A stretch of 43,588 nt of DNA from JBGPOS01 sp041488155 (GTDB taxonomy: Bacteria > Chloroflexota > Dehalococcoidia > Tepidiformales > Tepidiformaceae): positions 1 to 43,588 of the forward strand of contig JBGPOS010000032.1 in NCBI GenBank assembly GCA_041488155.1, read 5' to 3'. Positions within the stretch are counted from its first letter, which is position 1; each line of letters starts with the position of its first letter. A model generated the notes under the pieces. The model was given only the letters and a program-made list of their open reading frames with translations, was not told the DNA's origin and searched no databases. Positions 7,996-16,494 of the stretch are shown here, one piece after another. The position numbers were made by a program, and so were the translations under genes.

Positions 7996-10434
7996 ATGCT
8001 CTCGCCCTACCGCGTCCTCGACCTGACGGATGAAGGAGCACTCATCTGCGGGCAGATCCTCGGGGACCTGGGCGCCGACGTCATCGTCGTTGAGCCGCCC
8101 GGCGGGGCGGCGGCGCGACGCGCCGGGCCGCGCTGGCACGACGACCCCGGCCCCGACCGCAGCCTCAACTGGTGGTCGTTCAACCGCAATAAGCGCGGTA
8201 TCACCCTCGACCTCGAGTCGGCAGGAGGCCAGGCCCGGCTGCGAGAGCTCGTCCGCACCTCCGACTTTCTCGTCGAATCTTTCGCCCCGGGCTACCTCGA
8301 TGGGCTCGGCCTGGGCTACGTCGCTCTTTCGGCGATCAACCCCCGCCTGGTGATGGTCTCCATCACCCCGTTTGGGCAGACGGGCCCGAAGGCGCATTGG
8401 GCCGCCAGCGACCTCACCGTCTACGCCTCGTCGGGGGCACTCAACATGAGCGGCGACGACGACCGGCCGCCGGTCGCTATCCCTGTCCCGCAGGCCTTCC
8501 TTCACGCTGGCGCGGAAGCCGCCGCCGGGGCGCTCATCGCCCACTTCGGCCGGGAACGCGACGGCCTTGGCCAGCACGTCGATGTCTCTGCACAGACCGC
8601 CGCCATGATGGCCACCCAGGGGACCGTGCTCTCCGAAGCCTGGGGCTCGCCGCCCACCAACCGCATGGCCGGGGGCGTCAACTTCGGCGGCATCCCGCTC
8701 AAGTTCGTGAACCCCGCGAAGGACGGCTACGTCTCGGTCACGATCCTCTTCGGCAGCTCCATCGGCCCCTTCACCCGCCGCCTGATGGAAGTGATGTGCG
8801 ACGAGGGTTTCGTCGACGAGGCGACGCGAGATAAGGACTGGCTCAACTACACGACGATGATCGTCTCGGGCCAGGAGCCCCTCAGCGAGCTCGTCCGCTG
8901 CCTGGAGGCGATCGGCCGCTTCACGGCCTCCCACACCAAGGCAGAGCTCTTTCGGATGGGCCTCGAAAAGAGCCTGCTCATCGTCCCGATCGCTACCACC
9001 GAAGACATCGTCCTCTCCCCGCAGCTCGCTTCGCGCGACTACTTCACGCAGGTCGAACACCCTGAGATCGGCGAGAGCGTCACCTACCCCGGCCCGTTCG
9101 CGAAGTTCAGCGGCAACCCGATCGCCTACCGCCGCCGCCCACCGTTGCTCGGCGAACACAACGCTGAGGTCGAAAGCGACCGCCGGGCCGCGCGTCCGGG
9201 CCCCTCGGCCACCTCGTCCCCACGTGACCTGCCCCTGGCCGGCCTCAAGATCGCCGACTTCATGTGGGTCGCGGCCGGGCCCTGGGGCACTCGCTACCTC
9301 GCCGACTACGGCGCGACCGTCGTCCGCGTCGAGAACGCCGCGCGCATCGACGCGATCCGCACCGTGGGGCCCTACCGCGATGGCAAGCCCGGGACCGAGA
9401 CCTCGGCCGGGTACTCGACCATCAACGCCGGCAAGCTCGGCCTCTCGCTGAACCTCGCCCACCCGAAGGGACAGGAAGTCGCCTTCCGCCTTGCTATCTG
9501 GGCCGATGTCGTCACCGACAGCTTCTCTCCCGGTGCGATGAAGCGCCTCGGCCTCGACTACGACTCGCTGCGGGCGGCGAAGCCCGACATCATTTCGATC
9601 AGCTCCTGCCTGAACGGCCAGACCGGCCCTCACGCGAAGCTCGCCGGCTTCGGCACGATGGGCCTTCACATCGCCGGTTTCGGGGAGATCGTGGGCTGGC
9701 CTGATCGCCCACCCGCCGGCGCGGCCGGTGCCTACACCGATTACGTCGCACCCAAATTCACGGCCGCCGCGATCCTCGCCGCCCTCGACCACCGCCGCCG
9801 CACCAGCGAAGGCCAGCGCATCGACTTCTCGCAGGCCGAAGCGGCGATGCACTTCATCGGCCCCGCCATCCTCGATTACACCGTCAACGGCCGGGTGCAG
9901 GGCCGCCGTGGCAACGCCTCCCCCGAACACGCCCCCCACGGCGTCTTCCCCGTCGCCGGAAAGGATCGCTGGGTGGCGATCGCCGTCACGAACGAAGCCC
10001 AGTGGCAGTCCCTCTGCGCCGCCACTCATCGGACTGATTGGTTGACCCAGCCTCGCTTCGCCACCCTCGAGGCGCGCCTCGCAAACCGGGAGGCGATCGA
10101 AGGTGAACTGGCGTTCTGGACCGCCTCGCGCACCGTCGACGAGGCAGAGCAGATCCTCCAGGCAGCCGGTGTCCCGATCCATCGCGTGAGCACCAGCGTC
10201 GACGCTCTCGCCGACCTTCAGCTCGTCGCCCGAGGCCACTTCCTCACAGTCCCCCACCCGGAGTTCGGGTCCGTCGTCATCGAGGACTCGCGCATGCGGT
10301 TCTCGGCCACGCCCGCCCAGGTCACCAGGCCAGGTCCGGTCTTCGGCCAGGACAGCGACACCGTCCTCCGCGACCTCCTCGGCCTCAGCGACGACGAAAT
10401 CGTCGAACTCGTCGCCGAAGGTGTCCTGGACTAA
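7996..10434 (+). CDS. Tandem double-domain CaiB/BaiF-family CoA-transferase
   Basis: An 812-residue protein made of two class III CoA-transferase domains in series. Domain 1 (about 1-390) begins MLSPYRVLDLTDEGALICG and contains LGADVIVVEPPGG and FGQTGP. Domain 2 (about 411-812) begins PLAGLKIADFMWVAAGPWG and contains LADYGATVVRVE and LNGQTGPHAKLAG. Family members are usually about 400 residues and dimerise as interlocked rings; a fusion could form one ring within a single chain. The residue that carries the acyl anhydride (Asp after V-D-x-S-x-x) is Thr in domain 1 (VDVSAQT) and Glu in domain 2 (IDFSQAE). AGAGG lies about 10 nt before the start. It probably acts on acyl-CoA carboxylates; the substrate is unknown. 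Confidence 0.92.
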   Translation: MLSPYRVLDLTDEGALICGQILGDLGADVIVVEPPGGAAARRAGPRWHDDPGPDRSLNWWSFNRNKRGITLDLESAGGQARLRELVRTSDFLVESFAPGYLDGLGLGYVALSAINPRLVMVSITPFGQTGPKAHWAASDLTVYASSGALNMSGDDDRPPVAIPVPQAFLHAGAEAAAGALIAHFGRERDGLGQHVDVSAQTAAMMATQGTVLSEAWGSPPTNRMAGGVNFGGIPLKFVNPAKDGYVSVTILFGSSIGPFTRRLMEVMCDEGFVDEATRDKDWLNYTTMIVSGQEPLSELVRCLEAIGRFTASHTKAELFRMGLEKSLLIVPIATTEDIVLSPQLASRDYFTQVEHPEIGESVTYPGPFAKFSGNPIAYRRRPPLLGEHNAEVESDRRAARPGPSATSSPRDLPLAGLKIADFMWVAAGPWGTRYLADYGATVVRVENAARIDAIRTVGPYRDGKPGTETSAGYSTINAGKLGLSLNLAHPKGQEVAFRLAIWADVVTDSFSPGAMKRLGLDYDSLRAAKPDIISISSCLNGQTGPHAKLAGFGTMGLHIAGFGEIVGWPDRPPAGAAGAYTDYVAPKFTAAAILAALDHRRRTSEGQRIDFSQAEAAMHFIGPAILDYTVNGRVQGRRGNASPEHAPHGVFPVAGKDRWVAIAVTNEAQWQSLCAATHRTDWLTQPRFATLEARLANREAIEGELAFWTASRTVDEAEQILQAAGVPIHRVSTSVDALADLQLVARGHFLTVPHPEFGSVVIEDSRMRFSATPAQVTRPGPVFGQDSDTVLRDLLGLSDDEIVELVAEGVLD

Positions 10435-10479
10435 GTCATTCCAGGGGCGCCAGGTGGTCCCTCTCCCCAGTCCGGTCCC

Positions 10480-10770
10480 CTATTCGATCAGCCGCTTCAG
10501 GATCTCCAGCAGCCGGGGCGTCCGCTGCAGCGCTTCGCGCATGGCATCGATGCCTTCCGGGTTGAGCATCAGCGGGCTGCGCTGGAACTGACCGCTGTGG
10601 CTGAACGAACAGAACCGGATGCTCCAGGATCCCGCCACCTCGCCGTCGCGGTACTCCATGAGCTGAATGGTGGGTTCGGCCCATTCGCTGGTGAAGGTCG
10701 CCTCTTCGGTGATCTCGCCCCCTCCCCAGTGCATGGTGAACGGCCTCGGGACCTTTCGGGCTGAAGGCAT
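10480..10770 (-). CDS. Small conserved-looking protein of unknown function (96 aa)
   Basis: A 96-residue reading frame starting at the ATG at 10768-10770, which has a perfect AAGGAGG eight nt upstream, the strongest ribosome site in this part of the window. The sequence is mixed alpha/beta with TMHWGGGEITEEATFT, QLMEYRDGEVAGSWSIRF and a C-terminal helix ending LLEILKRLIE. No signal peptide, membrane segment or known motif is seen. The frame has normal codon use for the region. It is divergent from the MFS gene at 10871. I do not recognise a family. Confidence 0.7.
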   Translation of the reverse strand: MPSARKVPRPFTMHWGGGEITEEATFTSEWAEPTIQLMEYRDGEVAGSWSIRFCSFSHSGQFQRSPLMLNPEGIDAMREALQRTPRLLEILKRLIE

Positions 10771-10858
10771 GTTCGGTTCCTCCTTGCGACTGGGCCGATT
10801 CTCTTCGACACGAACCCGCCCGTCCACGCCCCGAAACAGAACCGAAAGAGAGATCAGC

Positions 10859-10864
10859 TAGACT
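10859..10864 (+). promoter_or_regulatory. -10 element TAGACT, predicted leaderless start of the MFS gene
   Basis: TAGACT is followed by exactly 6 nt and then the ATG at 10871. Transcription starting 6-7 nt after the -10 would begin on the start codon itself, and no Shine-Dalgarno site is present. Confidence 0.55.
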
Positions 10865-10870
10865 CAGCCG

Positions 10871-12124
10871 ATGCGCGCCGTCCTCGCGGTTCTTCGGCAG
10901 CCGAACTTCCGCTGGTTCTTCGCCGGGCGCTGCGTTTCGTTTCTCGGCAACGGGATGGCGCCGGTCGCGCTCGCCTTCGCCGTCCTCGAGCTGACTGGCT
11001 CAGCCACCGCGCTTGGCCTCGTCCTCGCGGCCCGGACCGCGCCCCAACTCATCTTCCTCGTCGTCGGCGGCGTCTGGGCCGACCGGCTCCCCCGCCACTT
11101 CGTACTCGTCGGGTCGAGCCTCCTGGCAGGCGTGTCCCAGGCGGCGGCCGCGGCCCTGCTCATCGGCGGTAACGCCGAAGTCTGGCAGCTCGTCATCCTC
11201 GAAGCGGTGAACGGCACCGCGGCCTCGTTCTACTACCCGTCCGACACCTCGGTGATACCCCTGCTCGTCTCCAAAGACAACATCCAGGAAGCCAACTCGG
11301 TCCTCCGTCTCGGCGGGAACGCGACGACGATCGGCGGGGCGGCGCTCGCCGGCCTCCTCGTCGCCGCCTTCAATCCCGGTTGGACGGTCGCGATCGATGC
11401 CGCGACGTTCTTCGCCGCTGCCATCTTCATGGCCGCGATGCGCGGGATCGACGCCGCTTCAGCCGCCGCCCAGAGCTTCTTCCGGGATCTCGTCGAGGGG
11501 TGGCAGGAGTTCACCGCCCATCGCTGGCTCTGGACGATCGTCCTCCAGTTCTCGGTGATGCTGGCCGCCTACCTCGGAGGATTCATCGTCCTCGGTCCGG
11601 TCGTCGCCGAGCGCGAGATGGACGGCGCCCGCTCCTGGGCGCTCATCGTTGGGGCACAGTCGGTCGGGCTCCTCCTGGGCGGCCTGCTGATGGTCCGCTG
11701 GCGCGCGTCGCGGCCGATCCTTGTGGCTACGCTCGCCGTCTTCCTCCACGCGGCTCCGCTCGCCTGCCTCGCTCTGACCCTCTCCGCCTGGATCGTTGCG
11801 TCCGCCGCCCTGGCGGAGGGGATAGCAGCCGAGGTGTTCAGCGTCTACTGGTACACCGCCCTCCACGAGCACGTCGCGCCCGGCGCGCTCTCCCGCGTCA
11901 GCGCCTACGACGCCCTCGGCTCGATCAGCCTTTCGCCCATCGGCATGGCGGTTGCCGGCCCTCTCGCCGACTCCCTCGGCGTGGCCCCGACGCTCTGGCT
12001 GGCAGCGGGTCTGATCGTCGGCGTGACCGCGGCGACGCTCCTCGTGCCCGAAGTGCGTAACCTCCGTTCAGGCGGCAAAGCCGCCAACCTCGGCATCCTG
12101 CCCGCTTCGGCAGAGAGCGCCTGA
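10871..12124 (+). CDS. MFS transporter, EntS/MFS_3-type exporter
   Basis: A 417-residue integral membrane protein with about 12 hydrophobic helices. It opens with LRQPNFRWFFAGRCVSFLGNGM, the typical first helix of the MFS_3 (enterobactin exporter EntS-like) group, and has the loop 2-3 signature VWADRLPRHFVL. The VLEAVNGTAASFYYPSDTSVIPLLV stretch (helix 4-5 loop) is also typical, with P-x-D-x-x-I. These proteins expel small molecules such as siderophores or macrolides with proton exchange. No siderophore genes are nearby. The predicted promoter leaves no 5' leader. The aminotransferase gene follows after 41 bp but has its own -10 element. Confidence 0.88.
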   Translation: MRAVLAVLRQPNFRWFFAGRCVSFLGNGMAPVALAFAVLELTGSATALGLVLAARTAPQLIFLVVGGVWADRLPRHFVLVGSSLLAGVSQAAAAALLIGGNAEVWQLVILEAVNGTAASFYYPSDTSVIPLLVSKDNIQEANSVLRLGGNATTIGGAALAGLLVAAFNPGWTVAIDAATFFAAAIFMAAMRGIDAASAAAQSFFRDLVEGWQEFTAHRWLWTIVLQFSVMLAAYLGGFIVLGPVVAEREMDGARSWALIVGAQSVGLLLGGLLMVRWRASRPILVATLAVFLHAAPLACLALTLSAWIVASAALAEGIAAEVFSVYWYTALHEHVAPGALSRVSAYDALGSISLSPIGMAVAGPLADSLGVAPTLWLAAGLIVGVTAATLLVPEVRNLRSGGKAANLGILPASAESA

Positions 12125-12165
12125 GCTGGCTGTAACCTGTCCGCTGTCCCCTGTACCCTTCGCCC

Positions 12166-13323
12166 ATGCGCTCCCACGTCGCCCGCCGCACCTCGGTGTT
12201 CACCGAGTCTGTGATCCGCGAGATGACCCGGCTTTCGATGCTCCACGGGGCGATGAATCTCGCCCAGGGCTACCCCGATTTCCCGGCGCCCGAGTTCATC
12301 AAGCAGGCCGCCATCGAGGCGATCAACGCCGACATCAACCAGTACGCCATCACCTGGGGTTCGGCGCGCCTGCGCCAGGCCATCGCCGCGAAGACGAAGC
12401 GCTTCTACGGCCTCGATCTGGATCCTGACCGCGAGATCACCGTCACCTGCGGGGCCACCGAGGCGATGATGGCCACCCTCCTGGCCGTCGTCGAACCGGG
12501 GGACGAGGTCATCGTCTTCGAGCCCTTCTACGAAAACTACGTCCCCGACGCCGCCATGAGCGGGGCCCAACTCGTGTTCGTCACCCTGCACGGGCCCGCT
12601 TTCACGTTCGACCCCGCGCAGCTTCGCGCCGCCTTTGGCCCACGCACCCGGGCGATCATCGTCAACACCCCCAACAACCCGAGCGGCAAAGTCTTCAGCC
12701 GCCCCGAGCTCGAACAGATCGCCGCCCTTTGCCGCGAGTTCGACTGCCTCTGCATCACGGACGAGATCTACGAACACATCCTCTACGACGGCCGCCAGCA
12801 CGTGCCGATGGCCACCCTGCCGGGCATGTACGACCGCACGATCACCATCAGCGGCCTGTCGAAGACGTTCAGCGTCACCGGCTGGCGGCTTGGCTACGTC
12901 CTCGCCCGGCCGGAACTCAGCGACGCGATCCGTAAGGTCCACGACTTCCTCACGGTCGGCGCGCCGGCGCCCCTCCAGGAGGCCGGCGCGATGGCCATCG
13001 AACGCTCCGACCACTACTACCCGGAGTTGCGGACGATGTACGAGAGCAAGCGGGCTCAGTTGCTCGCGGCGTTGCGCGAGGCCGGGTTCCAGTGCCATAC
13101 CCCCGAAGGCGCCTATTACGTGATGGCCGACTTTTCGGACCTGAAGTTCTCCGGTGATGACACCGCCTTTGCCCACCACCTGATCGAGCACGTCGGGGTC
13201 GCGGCGGTGCCCGGCTCCAGCTTCTACCGCGGCGAAGGCGAGGGCGTGACCTTCGTCCGCTTCACCTTCTCCAAGTCCGACGAGACCCTGGCGGAGGCGG
13301 CGAGCCGCCTCGCCTCGATGTAG
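12166..13323 (+). CDS. Class I/II PLP-dependent aminotransferase
   Basis: A 385-residue fold-type I aminotransferase. It has LAQGYPDFPAPEF near the N-terminus, the cofactor-stacking loop CGATEAMMA, NTPNNPSGKVF with the Asn that contacts PLP, ITDEIYEHILYDG with the conserved Asp and Tyr, the Schiff-base lysine in SGLSKTFSVTGWRLGY, and the C-terminal arginine in VTFVRFTFS that binds the substrate carboxylate. The closest groups are kynurenine/glutamine transaminase (KAT) and methionine aminotransferase, or general aspartate-type enzymes. The gene context does not decide the amino acid. TACCCT lies 6 nt before the ATG, suggesting a leaderless transcript. Confidence 0.92.
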   Translation: MRSHVARRTSVFTESVIREMTRLSMLHGAMNLAQGYPDFPAPEFIKQAAIEAINADINQYAITWGSARLRQAIAAKTKRFYGLDLDPDREITVTCGATEAMMATLLAVVEPGDEVIVFEPFYENYVPDAAMSGAQLVFVTLHGPAFTFDPAQLRAAFGPRTRAIIVNTPNNPSGKVFSRPELEQIAALCREFDCLCITDEIYEHILYDGRQHVPMATLPGMYDRTITISGLSKTFSVTGWRLGYVLARPELSDAIRKVHDFLTVGAPAPLQEAGAMAIERSDHYYPELRTMYESKRAQLLAALREAGFQCHTPEGAYYVMADFSDLKFSGDDTAFAHHLIEHVGVAAVPGSSFYRGEGEGVTFVRFTFSKSDETLAEAASRLASM

Positions 13324-13338
13324 CCAACAACCCTCCGC

Positions 13339-13366
13339 GTTAACGAACGCTTCACCAGCGATGTGA
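13339..13366 (+). promoter_or_regulatory. PHO-box-like repeat upstream of the FKBP gene
   Basis: GTTAAC at 13339 and CTTCAC at 13350 are 11 bp apart, with a third, weaker unit ATGTGA at 13361 in the same phase. The last unit overlaps a possible -35 (GTGACC, 13363-13368) that stands 17 bp from TAGCCT (13386-13391), which in turn is 6 nt before the GTG start. Confidence 0.45.
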
Positions 13367-13397
13367 CCCAAGCCGCGACGCAGGCTAGCCTTTTGAC

Positions 13398-13922
13398 GTG
13401 AGCCGACAACATCACTTCCTCGCCCTCTCCGGAGCGGCCGCCCTCCTCGCCACATCGGCCTTCGCCGCCCGCGGCGGCGACGACACCACGCCCACCGCAA
13501 CCGCTGCAGCGAAGGCCACGCCCGCCGCGCCCACTGCGGCGAAGGCCACCACGGCCGCCACGAAAGGTGCGACGAAGTTGGACAACGCCACCACCACCGC
13601 GAGCGGCCTGCAATACGTCGATACGGTCGTGGGGTCCGGCGCTTCGCCGAGGGCCGACCAACAGGTCACCGTGAATTACACGGGCAAGCTCGCCTCCAAC
13701 GGCCAGGTGTTCGACAGCACGACCGGGAAGCAACCGGCGACCTTCCCCATGAACGGGGTGATCAAGGGCTTCGCCGAGGGGATCTCCACCATGAAGGTGG
13801 GCGGCAAGCGCACGGTCTACATCCCATCGGCGCTTGGCTACGGCGCGAGCGGCACTCCCGGCGGGCCCATCCCGCCCAATGCCGACCTCATCTTCGACAT
13901 CGAGTTGATCGCGATTAAGTAG
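13398..13922 (+). CDS. Exported FKBP-type peptidyl-prolyl isomerase
   Basis: A 174-residue protein with a GTG start. Residues 1-24 are a signal sequence with a hydrophobic core (FLALSGAAALLATSAFA). A low-complexity Ala/Thr/Lys linker (about 30-65) is followed by one complete FKBP domain (about 68-174) with VTVNYTGKL, VFDSTTGKQPATF, VIKGFAEGISTMKVGGKR and IPSALGYG. It should speed proline isomerisation in proteins outside the membrane. The signal region ends AFAARGGDD where related lipoproteins read LAACGGDD, so the lipobox cysteine appears to be Arg25 and the protein may be secreted or anchored by the signal helix instead. It converges on the next gene with an 8-nt overlap of the ends. Confidence 0.9.
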   Translation: MSRQHHFLALSGAAALLATSAFAARGGDDTTPTATAAAKATPAAPTAAKATTAATKGATKLDNATTTASGLQYVDTVVGSGASPRADQQVTVNYTGKLASNGQVFDSTTGKQPATFPMNGVIKGFAEGISTMKVGGKRTVYIPSALGYGASGTPGGPIPPNADLIFDIELIAIK

Positions 13923-16386
13923 GGGCTTCTTCGAGCACCGTCACCGTGCCCTTGCTGCCGTTCACCAGCACAAGGTCGCCCGTGCGGATCGTCCGCGTGG
14001 CGCCCCGCACGTTCGCCACAGCCGGAAGCCCGTATTCGCGGGCAACCGTGCTCCCATGGCTGAGAGCGCTACCCATGTCCACGACCAGGCCCGAGGCGAG
14101 CGCGAACAGCGGCGTCCAGCCAGCGTCCGTGACGGGAGCGATCAACACCTCCCCCGGCTGGATTGGGCCGTCGGTCGAAGGGTCGAGGATCACGCGAGCC
14201 CGGCCCGTCGCGATGCCCGGACTGACCGGCGTGCCCGTGAGGACGTCGCCCGCGTGATGGGCAAGATCTGGTTCGATCGGCGAGGGGTGCCCGTGGAAAC
14301 GCTCGGGGAGCAGGACATGGCGGTTGCGCTCGAACTCTCTCCGCCGCCGCGCGACCTTCGCCCGGTAGTCGACGCCGCTCTCACGGAGCAGCGCCTCCGT
14401 CAGTTCCTCGGTCGTGATGAAGAAGAGGTCCTCCGGCTCTGCGATCGCACTCTGGGTAACCAGGCGGCCCTCTAGCTCAGGGATGTAGTAGTCGATCAGC
14501 CGCATCGCCCGCACGACGACCGACTTCGTCCGCTCGCGGGTCGCTACCCAGCGCTGCGCCTCGCGCAGGGACCAGCCAAAGACAGCCCGTTTGACCGGGT
14601 TCATGCGGCCGGCGAGCTCCGCCGTGAGCCGGAGCCGCTCTCGCTCCTGGCGGTCAAGGGTCGCGCCCGGCGAGTGGTCCGCGGGCAGGTCGAGGTAGGC
14701 GCGCACGGCCGAGACCACTGGCGCCCGGTCGGCGCGCCAGTTCTTCACCGCCGTCTCCATCTCGTTGAGACCACGGTGGCCGTGTCGCTGCAGGAAGGCT
14801 GCGAAGGCCCGGCGCCAGGCCACCGGAAGGTCTGGCGAGAGTGGATCGAACTCACCCTGGCGGATAGACGCGTCGAGACCTTCGGCGATCGCCACGCGCG
14901 AAAGGGTCCAGATGTCGATGCCTATCTGCGCGCTCTCTACTCCGTGCATGCCGCTGAAGAGGGCCGGGAGAGCCCCCTCGGTTTCGTCCTTCAAGATTGG
15001 CTGCACGAGCCGCGACACCCCGTCGAAGCTCGCCCCCGCGGCTCCACTGACGCGGAGGTGGGTCGCCATCACCCCGGTTGCGAAGTCCGCAATTTGGCTC
15101 CGGCGTTTCTCGATTTCGGCCGACGTCATGCGGGCCGGTTGTTCGGCGCGGACCCGCTGTTCCATCGCCATCGTGTCGCTTTCTATCCGGCGGGCATCCT
15201 TCCGCAGCGTGACCAGCATCTTGAGGAGCGGGGGAAGGCTGCGCACCCGCCACCGCCACAGTTCGAGGCTGTTCCCCTTCCGAGACTTCGCCCGGTATTC
15301 GCCACCGAGGTACCGATGCTCCACCGCGTCGCCGCTCGATCCGAACGAACGTTCCGCGATGAGCCGCGTGGTCCCGACGTTGAGATAAGCGCGGTTGTAG
15401 AACAGGCCAACGAAGGCCGGCCACTCGTCCTTACGAAGCAACTTGAGTTGCTGATAGCCGACGGCGTAGGCGTTGTGCGCGTTCGCCGAAAAGCTGCTCA
15501 TCGTCATCGGCGTCAGAAGCCCGGGCAGCACCTCCTGCACGTTGGCGCTGGTCCAGAGGTCGTCGGGACCCGTGACGGAGTCGAACTCGTTGACCCACCC
15601 CTGGGCCGCGTCGAGGGTCGTGATCGGCCGCGATTGGAGCAGCCAGAGGGTCTCCCCGTCGTACGCGAACTCGACGTCCTGGGGCGCGCCGAACGCCGCT
15701 TCCGCATGGAGCGCGGCGCGGGCGACCAATGTCGCCAGCTCGACGGTCAGTGCCGGGTCGCCGGGATGGTGCTCTTCGACCACACGCAGGTCGTCTCGGG
15801 CGAGGACGATGCGGTCCCCTTCGGCCTCGCCGCTCACCAGCGCCTCGCCCGTACCTTTGACGGCTTCCACGACGACGCGATCCCGGTCGCCGCGCGCCGG
15901 ATCGACGCTGAAGGCGACCCCGGCTATGACAGAACGCACCATCGTCTGCACGACGACCGCCATGCGCGCTTCATCGCTGTCACCGCCGGCCCGCTCGCGA
16001 TAGGCGGAAGCGTGCTCGGCGTGGAGCGAAGCCAGGCAGTGCTCCACGGCATCCAGGAAGGCCTCCCGGCCGCAAACATCGAGGATGGTGGCGTGCTGAC
16101 CGGCAAACGAAGCGGCCTCGCCGTCTTCGTCCACGGCCGACGAGCGCACGGCAACCGCCTCGCCCCCGGACAGCCGGTCGAACGCGGCGAGAATCTCGGT
16201 CTCGACCTCGATCGGCCAGCGTCGCTCGGGACGTTCGAACAGCAGCGAAGCCTCGGTCGTAATCACGAATGCGGGCGGGACGCGAAATCCCGCCGCTAGC
16301 AGGGCAGCGAGGCTGGCAGCTTTTCCTCCCACGAGGGGGCGTTGATCGGGCCCTATCTCTTCGAGCCAGAGGATTCGAGGCATCAT
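13915..16386 (-). CDS. PEP synthase-related phosphotransferase, rifampin phosphotransferase (Rph)-like
   Basis: An 823-residue protein from the ATG at 16384-16386. The N-terminal ATP-grasp/PPDK domain (about 1-300) has VGGKAASLAALLAAGFRVP, AVRSSAVDEDGE and FSVDPARGDRD. A long helical middle domain (about 310-735) follows. The C-terminal swivelling His domain (about 740-823) has the phospho-carrier His777 in GSALSHGSTVAREYG. The PEP-binding TIM barrel of true PEP synthase and PPDK is absent. This is the layout of Rph, which uses ATP to phosphorylate rifampin and release AMP; many relatives have other or unknown substrates. It is divergent from the SOS promoter of the Y-family gene. In-frame ATGs at 16440 and 16383 are alternative starts. 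Confidence 0.88.
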   Translation of the reverse strand: MMPRILWLEEIGPDQRPLVGGKAASLAALLAAGFRVPPAFVITTEASLLFERPERRWPIEVETEILAAFDRLSGGEAVAVRSSAVDEDGEAASFAGQHATILDVCGREAFLDAVEHCLASLHAEHASAYRERAGGDSDEARMAVVVQTMVRSVIAGVAFSVDPARGDRDRVVVEAVKGTGEALVSGEAEGDRIVLARDDLRVVEEHHPGDPALTVELATLVARAALHAEAAFGAPQDVEFAYDGETLWLLQSRPITTLDAAQGWVNEFDSVTGPDDLWTSANVQEVLPGLLTPMTMSSFSANAHNAYAVGYQQLKLLRKDEWPAFVGLFYNRAYLNVGTTRLIAERSFGSSGDAVEHRYLGGEYRAKSRKGNSLELWRWRVRSLPPLLKMLVTLRKDARRIESDTMAMEQRVRAEQPARMTSAEIEKRRSQIADFATGVMATHLRVSGAAGASFDGVSRLVQPILKDETEGALPALFSGMHGVESAQIGIDIWTLSRVAIAEGLDASIRQGEFDPLSPDLPVAWRRAFAAFLQRHGHRGLNEMETAVKNWRADRAPVVSAVRAYLDLPADHSPGATLDRQERERLRLTAELAGRMNPVKRAVFGWSLREAQRWVATRERTKSVVVRAMRLIDYYIPELEGRLVTQSAIAEPEDLFFITTEELTEALLRESGVDYRAKVARRRREFERNRHVLLPERFHGHPSPIEPDLAHHAGDVLTGTPVSPGIATGRARVILDPSTDGPIQPGEVLIAPVTDAGWTPLFALASGLVVDMGSALSHGSTVAREYGLPAVANVRGATRTIRTGDLVLVNGSKGTVTVLEEAPT

Positions 16387-16433
16387 CTGAGTGTAGAAGC
16401 TGGCCGCTCTTGATGCAGAGGCGGGCGAATGGG

Positions 16434-16463
16434 TTGACATGAACAGAACATACGTTCTACTAT
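16434..16463 (+). promoter_or_regulatory. SOS promoter: TTGACA / LexA box / TACTAT
   Basis: A near-consensus sigma70 promoter, TTGACA at 16434-16439 and TACTAT at 16458-16463 with an 18-bp spacer. The spacer holds GAACATACGTTC (16446-16457), an exact match to the Gram-positive-type LexA/DinR box GAAC-N4-GTTC, with arms extended to AGAAC and GTTCT. A repressor here would block RNA polymerase. Transcription should start near 16470, leaving a short leader with GGAGG at 16484-16488. Confidence 0.85.
16446..16457. promoter_or_regulatory. LexA (SOS) operator GAACATACGTTC
   Basis: It fits CGAACRNRYGTTCG in the inner 12 positions and sits between the -35 and -10 of the Y-family gene. It is the only GAAC-N4-GTTC site that I found in an intergenic region of the window. 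Confidence 0.82.
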
Positions 16464-16494
16464 CGCAGTGTCAACCGCATCTTGGAGGTGCCCA

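Noticed and set aside
7990..10257. 755-codon open frame on the minus strand opposite the double CoA-transferase
   Set aside because: Its translation has no domain and is rich in Arg, Gly, Asp and Val as expected for the antisense of a high-GC gene; the plus-strand protein is clearly homologous to CaiB/BaiF.
13339..13391. Reading the FKBP upstream repeat as a heat-shock (CIRCE) element
   Set aside because: There is no 9-bp inverted repeat; the units are direct repeats at 11 bp.
14674..16299. 541-codon plus-strand frame inside the Rph-like gene
   Set aside because: It lies antisense to conserved ATP-grasp and helical domains and has no homology that I can see.
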